DNA of 6,620 nucleotides from positions 349-6,968 of the forward strand of contig PMMJ01000341.1 of the NCBI GenBank assembly GCA_003162255.1, read 5' to 3'. The notes beneath the pieces are model-generated. The model saw only the letters and a program-made list of their open reading frames with translations. It had not been told where the DNA came from and made no database searches. Of this stretch, positions 5,166-6,620 are shown one piece after another (within the stretch, counting starts at the first letter, position 1; every line of letters starts with the position of its first letter). The stretch is from Acidobacteriaceae bacterium (GTDB taxonomy: Bacteria > Acidobacteriota > Terriglobia > Terriglobales > Acidobacteriaceae). Made by a program: the position numbers and the translations under genes.

Positions 5166-6143
5166 ATGTTCACACCCCACACATTGGGTATTGCACTTTT
5201 CATGATGATCACGAGCGCCATTTGCTGGGGCTCATGGGCCAACACTTTCAAGGGCGTCAAGAACTATCGTTTTGAGTTGTTTTACTGGGACTACGCCATC
5301 GGCATTTTTCTGGCATCGCTGGTCTTCGCGTTCACCATGGGAAGCTCGGGCCATGATGCTAATAGTTTCCTGAATAATGTTCGTTCCACCGACACCAACA
5401 ACATTGTCTACATGATGATCGGCGGCGCCATCTTCAATCTTGCCAACCTTCTGCTGGTGGCCGCCATCGACATGGCTGGACTCGCCGTTGCGTTCCCGGT
5501 CTCCATCGGAATCGCGCTCGTCGTCGGCGTGATTTCCAGTTACATACGCCAGCCGAAAGGCGGCGCCGCGCTGCTCGCCGCCGGCGTCGTTTGCGCTCTG
5601 ATTGCGGTGGTGCTCGACGGCAAAGCCTATGGCAGCCTGGCCATTGCCGGCCGAACAGTTTCGAGGAAGAGCATCGTTACCTGCATTGTCTCGGGCGTCC
5701 TGATGGGCCTCTGGCCATACTTTGTGGCGCGAGCCATGACCAACGGCAACACACTCAGCCCCTACAGCATCGCCGTCTTCCTCACGGCGGGCGCGCTGCT
5801 CTCGTGCCTGGTCTGGAACATTTATTTCATGAAGCATCCCCTGGTCGGTGAGCCGGTAAGCTTCTCGGCCTTTTTCAGCGGACCGATTTCAGGCCACGCC
5901 CTTGGGCTGCTCGGCGGATGCATCTGGGGCACCGGCATGGTTTTTAATCTGGTCGCTGCCAGCTTCACCGGCGTGGCAATTTCCTATGCCATCGGGCAAT
6001 CCGCGCCGATGGTGGCCGCGCTCTGGGGCATTTTCGCCTGGAAGGAATTCGCGGGCGCACCCGGCAAAGCCAAGATGTACCTGGTCCTCATGTTCGTCTT
6101 TTATTGCGTGGGGATCTTGCTGGTGGCCAGGGCGAATGGGTGA
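5166..6143 (+). CDS. 10-TM DMT-superfamily permease, ureide-permease/GRP-like
   Basis: The 325-residue protein is almost entirely hydrophobic, with about ten membrane segments (roughly 7-26, 41-58, 80-101, 106-126, 132-150, 168-188, 200-220, 243-262, 267-291 and 303-321), the usual count for drug/metabolite superfamily carriers. The N-terminal CWGSWANTFK (20-29), FELFYWDYAIG (36-46) and the FNLANLLLVAA / AVAFPVSIGIAL stretch (90-118) resemble bacterial relatives of plant ureide permeases, which carry allantoin, uracil and xanthine, and of the glucose/ribose porter group. Both groups are recalled, not searched. It follows the nucleoside hydrolase by 77 bp, so a base or ribose released by that enzyme is the best-guess substrate. 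Automatic pipelines often label such proteins multidrug DMT permease; the context argues against drug efflux. Confidence 0.85.
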   Translation: MFTPHTLGIALFMMITSAICWGSWANTFKGVKNYRFELFYWDYAIGIFLASLVFAFTMGSSGHDANSFLNNVRSTDTNNIVYMMIGGAIFNLANLLLVAAIDMAGLAVAFPVSIGIALVVGVISSYIRQPKGGAALLAAGVVCALIAVVLDGKAYGSLAIAGRTVSRKSIVTCIVSGVLMGLWPYFVARAMTNGNTLSPYSIAVFLTAGALLSCLVWNIYFMKHPLVGEPVSFSAFFSGPISGHALGLLGGCIWGTGMVFNLVAASFTGVAISYAIGQSAPMVAALWGIFAWKEFAGAPGKAKMYLVLMFVFYCVGILLVARANG

Positions 6144-6166
6144 GCGAGCTTCGGCGGTAGAGAGGG

Positions 6167-6230
6167 GGCTTGCCCCGTGTCTCACTCCGCCGGCAGGAGA
6201 CGCGGCAAGCTGTGTCTCCACGGGGAAGCC
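6167..6230. repeat. GC-rich hairpin cluster after the permease gene
   Basis: GGCTTGCCCCGTG (6167-6179) pairs with CACGGGGAAGCC (6219-6230) apart from one unpaired base. Between them, GGAGAC (6196-6201) can pair with GTCTCC (6214-6219), while GTCTC (6179-6183) can pair with GAGAC (6197-6201). These pairings compete for the same bases. The cluster begins 24 bp after the permease stop. It may be a palindromic repeat element and may end or stabilise the permease message, but there is no U-tract to mark a classical terminator. The rest of the 210-bp spacer (6144-6353) shows nothing else except the kinase promoter. Confidence 0.55.
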
Positions 6231-6316
6231 TGCGACGGGGTCCCGCGGGTCAACGAGCGCAATAGAGATATTACAACAGCAATCCTCCTGAGCCACCGCC
6301 AACTCCATGGCTTTCA

Positions 6317-6345
6317 TTGACTTGCCCGTTTCGCAGACGTAAGAT
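6317..6345 (+). promoter_or_regulatory. Sigma70-type promoter of the kinase gene, probably leaderless
   Basis: TTGACT (6317-6322) and TAAGAT (6340-6345) are separated by exactly 17 bp, with 5/6 and 4/6 matches to consensus. The expected transcription start, about 7 nt after the -10 box, falls near 6352, only a couple of bases before the GTG at 6354. No Shine-Dalgarno sequence precedes that GTG. Confidence 0.55.
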
Positions 6346-6353
6346 TCGCGCCA

Positions 6354-6620
6354 GTGATCGGCCAAACCATTTCGCACTACCGCATCCTCGAGAAGCTCGG
6401 TGGTGGCGGCATGGGCATTGTCTACAAAGCTGAGGACGTAACCCTCCACCGATTTGTCGCGCTGAAGTTTCTGCCCAATGAAGTAGCCAAAGACGCCCAA
6501 GCGTTGGCTCGCTTCCAGCGAGAAGCTCAAGCTGCTTCCGCACTGAATCATCCCAATATTTGCACGATTCATGAAATCGGGCAGCAAGATGGGCAGCCCT
6601 TCATCGCCATGGAGTTTCTG
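6354..6620 (+). CDS. Ser/Thr protein kinase, N-terminal part (cut by window end)
   Basis: The 89 visible codons encode the N-lobe of a Hanks-type (PknB-like) kinase. The glycine loop GGGGMGIV is at 16-23, the ATP-binding Lys38 is in VALKFL, the helix-C Glu57 is in FQREAQ, LNHPNICTIHEIG is at 64-76, and the hinge MEFL is at the edge. All N-lobe catalytic elements are intact. The GTG start is chosen because IGQTISHYRILEKLG directly after it is the typical beginning of this family, with no extra N-terminal sequence. Acidobacterial relatives often continue into a membrane segment followed by TPR or beta-propeller sensor repeats, which cannot be seen here. It has its own promoter and follows a hairpin-rich spacer, so it is probably not part of the nucleoside unit. 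Confidence 0.92.
   Translation, partial: MIGQTISHYRILEKLGGGGMGIVYKAEDVTLHRFVALKFLPNEVAKDAQALARFQREAQAASALNHPNICTIHEIGQQDGQPFIAMEFL

Overview
This is a roughly 60% GC bacterial chromosome segment. Three things suggest a soil-type Acidobacteriota (Koribacter/Terriglobia-like) genome: a Ser/Thr kinase start of the kind that is abundant in that phylum, a dense load of short palindromic and octamer repeats between and even inside genes, and the gene set itself. The assignment rests on pattern recognition, not on a search.

Layout. On the minus strand, a probable deoC–ALDH16 transcription unit runs from about 3763 down to 40. It holds a long, eukaryote-like deoxyribose-phosphate aldolase (2667-3701) followed by a two-domain aldehyde dehydrogenase of the ALDH16 type (40-2475). 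Their 191-bp gap (2476-2666) carries a near-perfect inverted pair of 32-bp REP-like repeats and a 15-bp AT-rich palindrome. The 313-bp divergent region 3702-4014 holds a possible 20-codon leader ORF that overlaps the deoC start, a solo copy of the same REP-like repeat, an 8-bp-stem hairpin, a good sigma70-type promoter for the plus-strand genes, and a strong Shine-Dalgarno site. On the plus strand come a nucleoside hydrolase (4087-5088, probably starting at a non-ATG codon near 4015 and then carrying a signal peptide), a 10-TM DMT-superfamily permease resembling ureide permeases (5166-6143), a hairpin-rich spacer (6144-6353), and the first 89 codons of a Ser/Thr protein kinase that runs off the window. 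The kinase promoter sits so close to its GTG codon that its mRNA may be leaderless.

Working model (inference). The locus scavenges nucleosides. The exported hydrolase splits nucleosides into base and sugar, the permease takes up a product, possibly the base, DERA splits deoxyribose-5-phosphate into acetaldehyde and glyceraldehyde-3-phosphate, and the ALDH16 enzyme oxidises the acetaldehyde. The sugar kinase or phosphorylase needed to make deoxyribose-5-phosphate is not in the window. The most notable points are the pairing of ALDH16 with a human-like DERA and a nucleoside/purine gene set, a twin-hairpin palindromic repeat that appears to be translated in frame as the linker between the two ALDH domains, and the non-ATG start of the nucleoside hydrolase.
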